NCBI RefSeq assembly: GCF_025145645.1 | Contig: NZ_CP102252.1 | Location: 3,100,001-3,164,000 of the forward strand | DNA length: 64,000 bases | Direction of reading: 5' to 3' | DNA from: Alistipes senegalensis JC50 | GTDB taxonomy: Bacteria; Bacteroidota; Bacteroidia; Bacteroidales; Rikenellaceae | In this document: one piece after another, positions 54,386-63,882 of the stretch | Layout: each line of letters begins with the position of its first letter | Position numbering within the stretch: the first letter of the stretch is position 1 | Translations under genes and position numbers: made by a program | Notes under the pieces: model-generated | The model's database searches: none | What the model saw: the letters and a program-made list of their open reading frames with translations, nothing else | What the model was told of the DNA's origin: nothing

Positions 54386-57160
54386 ATGAAAAATACCATT
54401 ATAATATTGCTGTTTGCGGGGTGTCTGTTATCTGCCTCCGCCCGGCAGAACGAAGGTTTTCCGGTCGTAGGTGCTCCCGATACCATAAGTCTCGGCTACG
54501 GGATCGGTGTCGACCGGGATCGGAGCGCCTGGACACAGGCGGGAGTGGGCCGCGAAGTGCTGGACAATGCGCCGCAGATTGATGCGGCCAAAGCCCTTTA
54601 CGGACGAATCGCCGGACTGAATGTTTATCAGGGAGTCGGCACGACGGCCGATAACATCGCTTCGCTGTCGATTCACGGACAGGCTCCGCTGGTACTTGTC
54701 GATGGTTTCCCGCGGGATCTTAAGAATCTTACGGTACAGGAGATCGAATCGGTCGTCGTGCTGAAGGACGCCGCAGCGGTTGCACTCTACGGTGTGCGCG
54801 GTGCGAATGGGGTCGTGATGGTCTCCACGCGGCGGGGAACGCCCGGCAAGCTGAAAGTGGGTGTCGGCTATCAGTACGGCGTCAGCACGCAATTTCGCGC
54901 ACCGGAATTTGCCGATGCCTTTACCTATGCCCGTTCGCTCAACGAGGCGCTTACGAATGACGGCCTTTCGCTTCGTTACAATGCCTACGAACTGAATGCG
55001 TTCCGCAGCGGAAAACATCCGTCGTATTATCCGAATGTTGATTGGTGGAATGAAGTCTACAACACCACAGCGTCGAATCATCGCCTCAATCTTACATTCG
55101 ATGGAGGGTCGCGCAAGTTTCGTTATTATACGGCCGTGGATTATATGCACGACCGGGGCTTTTTTCGCAGCAATGAAAACGAATCCCGGTACAAAACCGA
55201 TCCGACGGATGTTCGCTTGAACATTCGGGCCAACATCGATGTGGACATAACCCGTTCGACGCGGATGCGGCTGAACGTGATGGGCAAGATCGCTGAGACA
55301 AACCGTGCCAATTACGGAGATATTTACAACATCCTTTATAACACGCCTTCGGCTGCTTTTCCCATACGATACGATGACGACGGCCTTTACGGCGGTACGA
55401 GTATTTACGGGGCCAATAATCCGGTAGCTTTGTTGATGGACAGCGGCAATTACCGGCAGACCATCGGAATGCTTTTGGGGGATTTGTCGTTACGGCAGAA
55501 TCTTGATGCGCTGACCCCCGGCCTCTCGGCAGAGGTGTCGGTGGCTTTCGACAATGTCGGCTCCATGTTCGATCAGGCGACGAAGACTTATCGTTATAAG
55601 GATGCGCAGGCCTCCGTTTCTACGGACGGAACGCTGATCACCCATCCGGCCGTTTACGGCAAGGATTCGGAAGTTGTCGGCCACAGTCAGAATTTCTACT
55701 CGTTATACATGCGGTCCGATTTGCAGGCTAAAATCGGTTATGACCGTTGTTGGAGCCAACATCATGTGCAGGCGGCCGTGATTTACGATCAGCAGGCCTA
55801 CACGGCCAACGGTCGGAATAACTCGGTTCGTCGGCAATCGGTTCTCGCTACAGTCGGCTACACGTTCGACAATCGCTATACGGTGAATGTCGTCGGCAAT
55901 TATTCGGGTTCGGCCTATCTGCCCGAGGGCGATGCGTTCCACTTTTATCCGGCGGTAAACGCCGCCTGGGTCCTTTCCGAAGAACCCTTCCTGCGAAACG
56001 CAAAGCAGCTCGATCTGCTCAAATTATCCGCTTCTTACGGCATTTCGGGGTGGGACGGGAATCTGTCGCACGAACTGTGGCGTCAGTCGTTCGGGAATAC
56101 GAATGCGCACGGTTACTATTTTTCCAACAACGTCGCGGCCTATTCCGGTTTGGCAGAAGGGAATCTCGCGGCCGAAGGGCTTGTCCCCGAGGAGTCCCGC
56201 CGGGTAACCGTGGGGCTCGATCTGCGTTCGTTCGGTAATCGTTTCACGGCTTCCGTCGAGGGATTTTTCGAGCGGCGCAGCCATATCCTGATCTCTTCCG
56301 GGGCCACCGTGTCGGGTATCATCGGCATCGGCGTGGGGCTGCAACCGGCCGGCGAGCATGAGTACCGGGGATTCGACGCCTCGATTGCCTGGAACGACCG
56401 CCGCAAGGATTTCTCCTACGGAGTTTACGCCAACGCCTCCTATCTGGACAGCGAGGTGATCGTCGACGGTCAGGAGTATCAGCCCTATGATTATCTCTAC
56501 CACCGGGGCAACCGGGTGGGGCAAAGTTACGGGCTGGAGGTCGTCGGCATTTTCCAAAGCCAGATGGAGATCAACGAAAGTCCCGTACAGACGTTCTCGA
56601 CGGTGCGTCCCGGCGATTTCAAATACCGTGACCAGAACGGCGACAACCGGATCGACGATCTGGATATGGTCCGGATGCACGGATCGAGTGTTCCCCGTTT
56701 CTATTTCGGCTTCGGGTTCCATGCCGGTTACAAAGGGATCGAACTGTCTGCCGATTTTCAGGGCATGACGGGGCGCACGGTCAATCTGCTCGACTGTCCG
56801 CTCTACAAACCGCTGATCGGCAACGGTAACATTTCGCAAACGCTGCTCGATCACGAGATCCCGTGGTCGCCCGAACGTGCTTCGGAGGCGACCATGCCGC
56901 GACTGACAACCCTGTCGAATGCGAACAACTACCGGAACAATTCGTATTGGTATCGGGACGGTTCCTTCATCAAACTGCGTAACCTGACCGTTGCCTATAC
57001 GCTGCCCAAACGGATTCTTCGCTTCGCGGATATGAAGATTTATCTGCAAGGTACGAACCTCTTCAGTCTGGACAATCTGAAAACCGTTGATCCCGAACAG
57101 TTGGGGGCTGCGTATCCTTCGGTGCGGTCGTACTGGGCAGGCGTGAAGTTCAATTTTTAA
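54386..57160 (+). CDS. Second SusC-like transporter, short N-terminus
   Basis: This 924-residue TonB-dependent transporter lacks the STN and carboxypeptidase-D-like domains of the first copy. After the signal peptide (to about 20) comes a short segment with SLGYGIGVDRDR, a TonB-box-like start. Then the plug with ALYGVRGANGVVMVSTRRG and the beta-barrel ending in VKFNF follow. It begins 29 nt after the first SusD. Without STN it cannot signal to FecR itself, so it depends on the first SusC for induction. It probably imports a related but different oligosaccharide. Confidence 0.92.
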   Translation: MKNTIIILLFAGCLLSASARQNEGFPVVGAPDTISLGYGIGVDRDRSAWTQAGVGREVLDNAPQIDAAKALYGRIAGLNVYQGVGTTADNIASLSIHGQAPLVLVDGFPRDLKNLTVQEIESVVVLKDAAAVALYGVRGANGVVMVSTRRGTPGKLKVGVGYQYGVSTQFRAPEFADAFTYARSLNEALTNDGLSLRYNAYELNAFRSGKHPSYYPNVDWWNEVYNTTASNHRLNLTFDGGSRKFRYYTAVDYMHDRGFFRSNENESRYKTDPTDVRLNIRANIDVDITRSTRMRLNVMGKIAETNRANYGDIYNILYNTPSAAFPIRYDDDGLYGGTSIYGANNPVALLMDSGNYRQTIGMLLGDLSLRQNLDALTPGLSAEVSVAFDNVGSMFDQATKTYRYKDAQASVSTDGTLITHPAVYGKDSEVVGHSQNFYSLYMRSDLQAKIGYDRCWSQHHVQAAVIYDQQAYTANGRNNSVRRQSVLATVGYTFDNRYTVNVVGNYSGSAYLPEGDAFHFYPAVNAAWVLSEEPFLRNAKQLDLLKLSASYGISGWDGNLSHELWRQSFGNTNAHGYYFSNNVAAYSGLAEGNLAAEGLVPEESRRVTVGLDLRSFGNRFTASVEGFFERRSHILISSGATVSGIIGIGVGLQPAGEHEYRGFDASIAWNDRRKDFSYGVYANASYLDSEVIVDGQEYQPYDYLYHRGNRVGQSYGLEVVGIFQSQMEINESPVQTFSTVRPGDFKYRDQNGDNRIDDLDMVRMHGSSVPRFYFGFGFHAGYKGIELSADFQGMTGRTVNLLDCPLYKPLIGNGNISQTLLDHEIPWSPERASEATMPRLTTLSNANNYRNNSYWYRDGSFIKLRNLTVAYTLPKRILRFADMKIYLQGTNLFSLDNLKTVDPEQLGAAYPSVRSYWAGVKFNF

Positions 57161-57172
57161 CCGGTATACAGG

Positions 57173-58861
57173 ATGAAAACATATCGAATCATAACGACCT
57201 TGTTGAGTGCTGCCGTTTTCGTTTCGTGCAATTACCTCGACTTCGACGAAACGAACGGACTCAATACGCACGACAATATCTATAAGTATTTCGACAATAC
57301 CAAGCAAATGCTCACCAACGTCTATTCGTACATTCCCCAGGATTTCGGGGCGGTCGAAGAGGCGATGCGCGACTGCGCCTCGGACGATGCCGAATTCGGC
57401 AATACCGGGGGCGGCGTGCAGGATTTCAACAACGGCAACTGGTCGGCGCTCAGAACGCACGATACGGCCTGGTCGCTCTATAACGGCATCCGTGCGGCGA
57501 ACGAATTCATCGCTTCGATCGCCGATGTGGACTTTTCCCGGTTCGAGTACGGACCGAGTTATCCGAATTGGGAAAGGCAGCTCCGCTATTTCCCCTACGA
57601 GGCTCGGATGCTGCGGGCGTTCTATTTCTTCGAACTGGCCCGGCGTTATGGCGACATTGCCATGCCGACCCGGGTGCTGACCATCGAGGAGGCCAATACG
57701 ATCGGCAAGATGTCGTTCGACGAAGTGATCGGGTTCATTGTCGCCGAATGCGATGCATGTGCCGCCGACGGCAACCTGCCCAATACGTATGTCGGCGAGC
57801 CGGGTAACGAGACGGGACGTATCACCCGGGGCTTCGCACTCGCACTCAAATCCAAGGCACTGCTCTATGCGGCGAGCGAGCTGCACAATCCTTCGATGGA
57901 TGTCGAGCGTTGGAAACGTTCGGCGAAGGCAGCGCTGGATCTGATCGAGACGGGTCTCTATTCTCTCGATCCGGCGGATAAAAGCAATAACATCACTTCG
58001 CCGGAGGTCGTCCTGCTGCGTATGAACAGCGATGACAACACGTTCGAACTTCGCAACTTCCCGATCCGCTTTACCGAAGGCCGCCGAACGACTGCCGCCA
58101 CGGGGACTTTCCCGACGCAGGAATTGGTCGATGCCTTCCAGACGAAGAACGGCTATCCGGTGACTTTGGGCGTGAACGGCTGGCAGTGCGACGACCCGCA
58201 GTTCAATGCTCAAACTCCGTATGCAAATCGGGATCTTCGTTTCGCCCGGACCATTCTCGCAAACGGCAGTCAGTTTAAGGGCTCGATGATCGAAACTTAT
58301 GTCGGCGGCAGTGATTATGCGTCGATTGCCGAGGGCGGTTCGCCCACGGGGTATTTTCTGCGCAAATATATTCAGGAATCCACGAATCTCAATCCCAACA
58401 CGCCGGTTTCCAACAAGCACCATTGGATCGTTTACCGTTATGCCGAGACGCTGCTGACCTATGCCGAGTCGATGATCGAGGCATTCGGTGACCCGGACTA
58501 CACGGATGAAACCTATCTGTATTCGGCCCGGTGGGCGATCAATCAGGTGCGTGCCAATGTCGGAATGCCCGATATTACCGTCACTGGCAAGACCGACTTC
58601 ATTGCCGCGCTCCGCAACGAGTGGCGTGTGGAGTTCGCTTTCGAGGATCACCGGTTCTGGGACGTTCGCCGCTGGAAAATCGGCGACGCGACCCAGCGCC
58701 GCATCCACGGCGTGGAGATTACCCGCACGGGGAGCGAGTATACGTTCCGTCGGAAAGTCTGCGAACAACGGACATGGGCCGACCGGATGTATCTCTATCC
58801 GATCCCCCAGTCGGAACTCTACAAAAATCCGAATCTCGCTCCGCAAAATACGGGCTGGTAA
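57173..58861 (+). CDS. Second SusD/RagB-like lipoprotein
   Basis: This 562-residue partner of the second SusC has MKTYRIITTLLSAAVFVSC as the lipoprotein signal (Cys19). The N-terminal helical repeats and the C-terminal half with HHWIVYRYAETLLTYAESMIEAFG, NQVRANVGMPDI and HRFWDVRRWKIGD match SusD. The gene lies 12 nt after the SusC gene. The two SusC/D pairs in one operon suggest two glycan products are imported. Confidence 0.95.
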   Translation: MKTYRIITTLLSAAVFVSCNYLDFDETNGLNTHDNIYKYFDNTKQMLTNVYSYIPQDFGAVEEAMRDCASDDAEFGNTGGGVQDFNNGNWSALRTHDTAWSLYNGIRAANEFIASIADVDFSRFEYGPSYPNWERQLRYFPYEARMLRAFYFFELARRYGDIAMPTRVLTIEEANTIGKMSFDEVIGFIVAECDACAADGNLPNTYVGEPGNETGRITRGFALALKSKALLYAASELHNPSMDVERWKRSAKAALDLIETGLYSLDPADKSNNITSPEVVLLRMNSDDNTFELRNFPIRFTEGRRTTAATGTFPTQELVDAFQTKNGYPVTLGVNGWQCDDPQFNAQTPYANRDLRFARTILANGSQFKGSMIETYVGGSDYASIAEGGSPTGYFLRKYIQESTNLNPNTPVSNKHHWIVYRYAETLLTYAESMIEAFGDPDYTDETYLYSARWAINQVRANVGMPDITVTGKTDFIAALRNEWRVEFAFEDHRFWDVRRWKIGDATQRRIHGVEITRTGSEYTFRRKVCEQRTWADRMYLYPIPQSELYKNPNLAPQNTGW

Positions 58862-58910
58862 CGGACCCCAAGCAAAACAGTACGAAAAAATCAAACAACC
58901 TATTACGATT

Positions 58911-60431
58911 ATGAAAATTCGAAAATTCATGCAGTCATTCCGGTTAATGACCGTTATCGCAGCTGCGGCGGGGTTCGTCGCCTGCCAGGAAAATACGGTG
59001 GATACGCAGGGCGAAATCCTGCCGAAACTCGCTACGGACGCCCAAAATACGTATGTCGCTGATCCGACATTGCCCGAGAACATTACTTTCAATGTCAGTT
59101 CCAATACTCCATGGCGAATTACGGTTGATTGCGGCGAGGGTTTCGCCGAGCGTCCGTGGTGTTCGGTTTCGCCTTCGTTGAGTGCCGTAAGTTCGCTGGT
59201 CGAGGAGGTTACGATCAAAATGAAAGACAACCCGACTTATGAGAGCCGAACGGCCGCTATTACGATCGAGGCAGACGGAATTGCCGAGCCGACGGTTATT
59301 ACGGTCAGACAGACCGGTCAGGGCAATCTGACGCTTTCGGAGCTGCAACCCCGGGAGGAAATTTCAAAAGATGGCGGTTCCGCATCCTTTACCGTGGTTT
59401 CCAACCGCGACTGGACAGCCGAGTCGGACCAGAAATGGCTGACGCTGGACAAGTCATCCGGTACTGCGTCAGACGATCCCATAACGGTAACTGTAACGGC
59501 TTCTGTCAGCGACGGTTTGCGTCGCACAGCGGTGGTGACCGTGAGGACCGATCTCGAAACCGAAACTATCGAAGTCGTACAAGAGGGATGGAGAATGGAG
59601 TTCCGCCCGTTGGAAAACCCCGAAACGGAGCTGTTTTTCGGATATGCGGGTGACACGAAAACCTACTATGTAGACGCCAATGTCGAGTGGATCGTATCTT
59701 CGGAGAATACATATGCCGAGGTTGAGAAAATTGACGGGGAGTCGTTCTCAGTGAAACTTCCTTTTGCCCGGGCTTTTGCGGATGAGAAGATCGCGGTTGT
59801 GCTGAAGGCGGCGGCTGAAAATTCGCCGCTTGAGACACAGACCATGACCGTTACGCAGGAGACGGCCGTTACCCCTGAAAGCGGGCAATTGGACGGCAAT
59901 ACGCTGACCGCAACCGCTGGCAATGCGCGTGTCAAGAGCAAAGGCGAGTACAAGTACGGTGAGTTTATCTGGAAATTCTCCGAAGTAAATCTCGAGTCGG
60001 GTTATTTCTCGATCAACAATTGGGCCGGTAGTGTGTATCTGATGCTGCGTTTCGGCAACAACGATCATCAGTTGACGGCAGGAGGTGAGGTTACGGTTAA
60101 CGGACAAAAGGTTCATTTTGGTTTTGACAACGGTTGGGGCGGACTTTGGAATGACGCCAAGCAGTTTACCGAAGGCTCGTATCCCACGGATGTCAGGGAA
60201 CTCCGGTCGCTCCGTTTGCGAATCGAACCGACCGAAAGAAGCGGCACCCAGCAGAACAAGACTCTTTCGAGAAAGGTCTGGATCAATGACGTGCTGGTAC
60301 TCGACAACAGTGCCAATGTCGGCGATGTATGGCAAGAAGGCAGCACGCAAGCCGGATTCAATTATCTTTTCGGCATCGAGTCCGGCACCGGTACGATGAC
60401 GATCGAATCGTTCGAGTATAAGCCTCTCTAA
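58911..60431 (+). CDS. BACON-domain surface lipoprotein
   Basis: This 506-residue lipoprotein begins MKIRKFMQSFRLMTVIAAAAGFVAC (Cys25). It carries at least two BACON-like beta domains: NITFNVSSNTPWRITVDCGEGFAERPWCSVSP and ASFTVVSNRDWTAESDQKWLTLDKSSGTASD, then related repeats. The C-terminal domain (about 375-506) contains FIWKFSEVNLESGYFSINNW and may bind glycan. BACON domains are thought to bind carbohydrate or mucin or to space enzymes away from the cell. The start at 58911 gives the signal peptide. The frame is open farther upstream but that part overlaps SusD. Confidence 0.88.
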   Translation: MKIRKFMQSFRLMTVIAAAAGFVACQENTVDTQGEILPKLATDAQNTYVADPTLPENITFNVSSNTPWRITVDCGEGFAERPWCSVSPSLSAVSSLVEEVTIKMKDNPTYESRTAAITIEADGIAEPTVITVRQTGQGNLTLSELQPREEISKDGGSASFTVVSNRDWTAESDQKWLTLDKSSGTASDDPITVTVTASVSDGLRRTAVVTVRTDLETETIEVVQEGWRMEFRPLENPETELFFGYAGDTKTYYVDANVEWIVSSENTYAEVEKIDGESFSVKLPFARAFADEKIAVVLKAAAENSPLETQTMTVTQETAVTPESGQLDGNTLTATAGNARVKSKGEYKYGEFIWKFSEVNLESGYFSINNWAGSVYLMLRFGNNDHQLTAGGEVTVNGQKVHFGFDNGWGGLWNDAKQFTEGSYPTDVRELRSLRLRIEPTERSGTQQNKTLSRKVWINDVLVLDNSANVGDVWQEGSTQAGFNYLFGIESGTGTMTIESFEYKPL

Positions 60432-60443
60432 AATGTATCTGGC

Positions 60444-61931
60444 ATGAAACTCCTATTTCGAAAATCTTACGGTCGGAGCGTCTACGCGGCGCTTCCGGCC
60501 TTGCTGACAATGCTGTTCGCAATGGCATGTCAGGACGACGAACCACAGAAATGGGTCGATTTGCGCTATAAGGCGGAGGATGCCTACATCCTTGAAGCGA
60601 CCGCACCCAGTCCGATCCGATTGCAGGTGAAATCGACCGATCCGTGGAGAGTCTATGGACTGCACGACGATTGGTGTACGATTACTCCCGCCGAAGGAAC
60701 ATCCGGTGAAATTTTCGATGTCGAAGTCCGCTATTCGGACAATTCGGCCCTCGACGACCGGATCGATACGCTGATTATCCGAAGCGATTATTGGATCGGT
60801 AAATGGATTCAGGTCCGACAGAAAGGAATCGCTTATCTCGATCTGGAAGATGCCGATAACGTCGAATTGATTCAGACCGGCAGTTCGGGTAGTTTTAAGA
60901 TCCGTTCGAATCAGGATTGGAGTGTGCGTCTTGGCGAGAACGCCTCGTGGCTGAATGTTTCGTCGGATTTGGCTGGTTCAGGCGATGGTGAGATCGCCTT
61001 CTCTGCCGATGAAAATAAGGGCGAACGGCGGTACGCTGATCTTGTGATTTGCGACCGCCACGGCGAAACGGTACATGTAGTAACCGTAGCACAAGTCGGC
61101 GTACAACTTGATCCGGCGGAAACATTAATTAAAACCGATTATACGGCGAAAACATATAGTCTTGATGTTGTTTCCAATGCTTCATGGACTGTTTCACGTG
61201 AAGACGAACAGCAGGTGTGGTTCTCGTTTGAGAAAACCTCGTTCGAAGGCTCGGATAAACTGGTTATTACGATCGGTGAAAATCCGAACACCTCGATCCG
61301 CAATGCGACGATTATCCTCCGGACAATCAAAGCGGAGGGCGTAACGCAGGTCGAAAAGCGCATTGTTCTCCGCCAGGCGAACGATCCCGTTCCGGAACAT
61401 TACGAGTTCAACAGCGGGGAACAGACCAAATGGTCGGTAAATCAGGGAACTGCTTCATTTGCCGACGGCGACGTTACCTTCTCGCCGGGTCGATTGCTGC
61501 GCTATGAGTTCCGTACGGGAAATTACAAGATTCGTATCAAGAAATGGGATGCGACGGCAGTGTCGACGCTTTATTTCTGCAACGGCGATTTTGAAATCCG
61601 CTGGCATCTGAATGCCGGAAAGAAAACTACGGATATATCGGTGCGTAACGCCAATAGTACAGCCGTGCACAAAAATATTGCATTCGATCCTTCCGCGCCT
61701 CATGAAATCGGATTACGGATGTCGGAAACTGTTGACGGATACACACGTTACGAATGGTTGCTCGACGGAGTGGCGTTCAATTCCTATGCCGCCGACGGGT
61801 CGGACGGAGGATCGAGCAAGATTAAGTTCGGCAGTAAATATTCCGTATTCCTCGGATGCTCGTCCGGAACTGTGACCTATGATTGGTGGGAGTATGCGAT
61901 TCCCTATGAGTATTTCGATTGGGATGATTGA
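60444..61931 (+). CDS. Second BACON-domain surface lipoprotein
   Basis: This 495-residue protein has an N-terminal signal ending MLFAMAC (Cys28). BACON-like repeats are visible: IRLQVKSTDPWRVYGLHDDWCTITPAEG, SFKIRSNQDWSVRLGENASWLNVS and LDVVSNASWTVSREDEQ. The C-terminal domain (about 310-495) contains YEFRTGNYKIRIKKWDATAVSTLYFCNGDFEIRW, similar in architecture to the end of the neighbour, so it may bind the same glycan. It ends at TGA that overlaps the beginning of the next gene region. As a host PUL gene it uses TGA as a real stop. Confidence 0.85.
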   Translation: MKLLFRKSYGRSVYAALPALLTMLFAMACQDDEPQKWVDLRYKAEDAYILEATAPSPIRLQVKSTDPWRVYGLHDDWCTITPAEGTSGEIFDVEVRYSDNSALDDRIDTLIIRSDYWIGKWIQVRQKGIAYLDLEDADNVELIQTGSSGSFKIRSNQDWSVRLGENASWLNVSSDLAGSGDGEIAFSADENKGERRYADLVICDRHGETVHVVTVAQVGVQLDPAETLIKTDYTAKTYSLDVVSNASWTVSREDEQQVWFSFEKTSFEGSDKLVITIGENPNTSIRNATIILRTIKAEGVTQVEKRIVLRQANDPVPEHYEFNSGEQTKWSVNQGTASFADGDVTFSPGRLLRYEFRTGNYKIRIKKWDATAVSTLYFCNGDFEIRWHLNAGKKTTDISVRNANSTAVHKNIAFDPSAPHEIGLRMSETVDGYTRYEWLLDGVAFNSYAADGSDGGSSKIKFGSKYSVFLGCSSGTVTYDWWEYAIPYEYFDWDD

Positions 61932-61954
61932 TGAACCTAAGAATTAGAATGAAT

Positions 61955-63028
61955 ATGAAAATAAATGCTTTATTGCTCGGTGCATTGTCTGTTCTGACGG
62001 CAGCTTGTTCTTCGGACAGTTCCGGAGAGCCGGCGGATGATGCACTGCTGAAATCGTTTGTTCTGACGATCGGTGAGTTGAATTATCATGCCGACATCGA
62101 TCCGGACGACCATACGGCTCGTATCGGGGAGATTCAGTACGGCGGACAGATAAGCGGAGTGGATTACCGGCTGGCCGAAGGGGCCACTATCGCACCCGAT
62201 CCCAAGTCGCTTGTGGGCGAATGGCCCGAAAGCCAGGAGTTTGCTGTCTCCAAAGACGGACGTACCGAGAATTACACCGTATATCTTTCGGCTTATGTCG
62301 CCAAATGGCCCGAGGCCGAGAACGAAATTATTTTCTACGATGATTTCGACCAGGCAGACGGGTTGGATTACGATAGTTGGTCACATGTTCCGTATGGTAC
62401 GGCAGCCTGGCAGATTTATATGTCGGGCAGTCCGGATCAGGCTTATGTCAAGGATGGCAAGCTGATTCTTACCATCGAGAAGAAAGACGGCAAGGTCGTT
62501 TCGGGCGGTATCAAGACTCAGGGCAAGAAATGGTTCAACAACTGTCGGATCGAGGTTTGTGCTCGTTTTGTCGAAGATGCAGGCAGCATAGGTCAGGCAA
62601 TCTGGCTAATGCCGGAGCCTATGTACCAGATCTACCCGGGATGGCCTCATGGCGGAGAGATCGATATTATGGAACACAGCTATCTGAACGATTACGTTCA
62701 GCAGACGCTCCATTCCCATTATATTGATATTTATCAGGAAACACCGTCCGGGAAAGCTGCTTATGCAGATTACAACAAGGGAACGTTCAATGTCTATTCG
62801 GCGGATTTGACCGATGAAGAGATCGTGTTCTACACGAATGACAAGGAGACGATGCGTTATGCGAATCAGCATTTTCCGAACGAGTCGGAGTTGATGCAGT
62901 GGCCTTTCCGAGGGCAGTATTATCTGATACTCTCGATAGGTGCGGCCGGGCGTAGTGAGGTTCAGGATGCAGATATCCCGTCGTTTATGGAGGTCGATTG
63001 GGTTCGTGTAACCAGACTCGGCAACTGA
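61955..63028 (+). CDS. GH16-family glycoside hydrolase lipoprotein
   Basis: This 357-residue enzyme (start ATG 61955; earlier ATG 61931 would add 8 residues) has the signal MKINALLLGALSVLTAAC. A beta domain (about 25-110) precedes the GH16 catalytic domain. The active site is GGEIDIMEH with Glu235 nucleophile, Asp237 and Glu240 acid/base. Surrounding GH16 text is FDDFDQADGLDYDSWSH-like, WLMPEP and SHYID. GH16 enzymes cut beta-1,3 or beta-1,4 glucans and galactans. In gut Bacteroidetes several cut poly-LacNAc in mucin O-glycans, as published. The exact substrate is inferred from context. Confidence 0.9.
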   Translation: MKINALLLGALSVLTAACSSDSSGEPADDALLKSFVLTIGELNYHADIDPDDHTARIGEIQYGGQISGVDYRLAEGATIAPDPKSLVGEWPESQEFAVSKDGRTENYTVYLSAYVAKWPEAENEIIFYDDFDQADGLDYDSWSHVPYGTAAWQIYMSGSPDQAYVKDGKLILTIEKKDGKVVSGGIKTQGKKWFNNCRIEVCARFVEDAGSIGQAIWLMPEPMYQIYPGWPHGGEIDIMEHSYLNDYVQQTLHSHYIDIYQETPSGKAAYADYNKGTFNVYSADLTDEEIVFYTNDKETMRYANQHFPNESELMQWPFRGQYYLILSIGAAGRSEVQDADIPSFMEVDWVRVTRLGN

Positions 63029-63867
63029 TGCGGATGAAAACTCAACTGTTTTTCGGGGCGCTTGCATATTCGCTTTCTTTACTTTCGACGGAAGTACAGG
63101 CCGGAACACCGGCTTGTACTTCGTTGAAAGAGAGGTCTGCGGAACGGCATGAAATCGTTGTCTTTTCGGAAGATTTCGATCAAAAGTCGCGCATCCCTGA
63201 TTCTGAATACTGGAGTTTTATTCCAGCCGGTGCGCCTGTCTGGCAGAAACATATGTCAGGGAGTGTCAGGGAAGCCAGTGTCAAGAAGGGGAAACTGATC
63301 CTGCGGGCACGGAAGAAAGACGGGATTTACAGATGCGGCGGTATATGGAGTTTGGGTAAGATCGCTTTTGGTCCGGGACATCGGATCGAAGTCGGAGCAC
63401 GGTTCGGCCGACTGGCGCCAGGAGCCTGGCCCGCCATTTGGCTGATGCCGGAAAAACCGATATATCCGGGGTGGCCCGCCTGTGGGGAGATTGATATTAT
63501 GGAACATCTGAATTGCGATGATTTCGTTTATCAGACCGTGCACAGCCACTTTATCCATCATCATACTGCTGTGGGACCGTCCGGCGATCAGCGGACTCCC
63601 AAGATCGACATCAAGGCGTTTCATCGCTATGCGGTCGAGATTTCCGACGACGCTCTGGTGTTTTATATCGACGACGTAGAAACGTTTCGCCATATGAACC
63701 TGCATCTCCCGGATGAACGGCAAAAGATGCAGTGGCCGTTTAAGACTCGTTATTATTTGATTCTCAATCTTGCACTCGGCGGTTGGGCCGGAGAAATCGA
63801 GGATGCCAAATTGCCGGTCGAAATGGAAGTGGACTATGTGCGGGTGACTAAACTTTCCGAGGAATAA
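63028..63867 (+). CDS. Second GH16-family glycoside hydrolase
   Basis: This 279-residue enzyme starts at ATG 63028 (TGATG overlap with the preceding stop) and has the signal MRMKTQLFFGALAYSLSLLSTEVQA. GH16 active site GEIDIMEH: Glu154, Asp156, Glu159. The text AWPAIWLMPEKPIYPGWPACGEIDIMEHLNCDDFVYQTVHSHF matches its neighbour closely, which suggests duplication. There is no lipobox, so it may be periplasmic while the first is on the surface. Together they could make two successive cuts in the same chain. Confidence 0.9.
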   Translation: MRMKTQLFFGALAYSLSLLSTEVQAGTPACTSLKERSAERHEIVVFSEDFDQKSRIPDSEYWSFIPAGAPVWQKHMSGSVREASVKKGKLILRARKKDGIYRCGGIWSLGKIAFGPGHRIEVGARFGRLAPGAWPAIWLMPEKPIYPGWPACGEIDIMEHLNCDDFVYQTVHSHFIHHHTAVGPSGDQRTPKIDIKAFHRYAVEISDDALVFYIDDVETFRHMNLHLPDERQKMQWPFKTRYYLILNLALGGWAGEIEDAKLPVEMEVDYVRVTKLSEE

Positions 63868-63882
63868 TCAAATATCGAACGA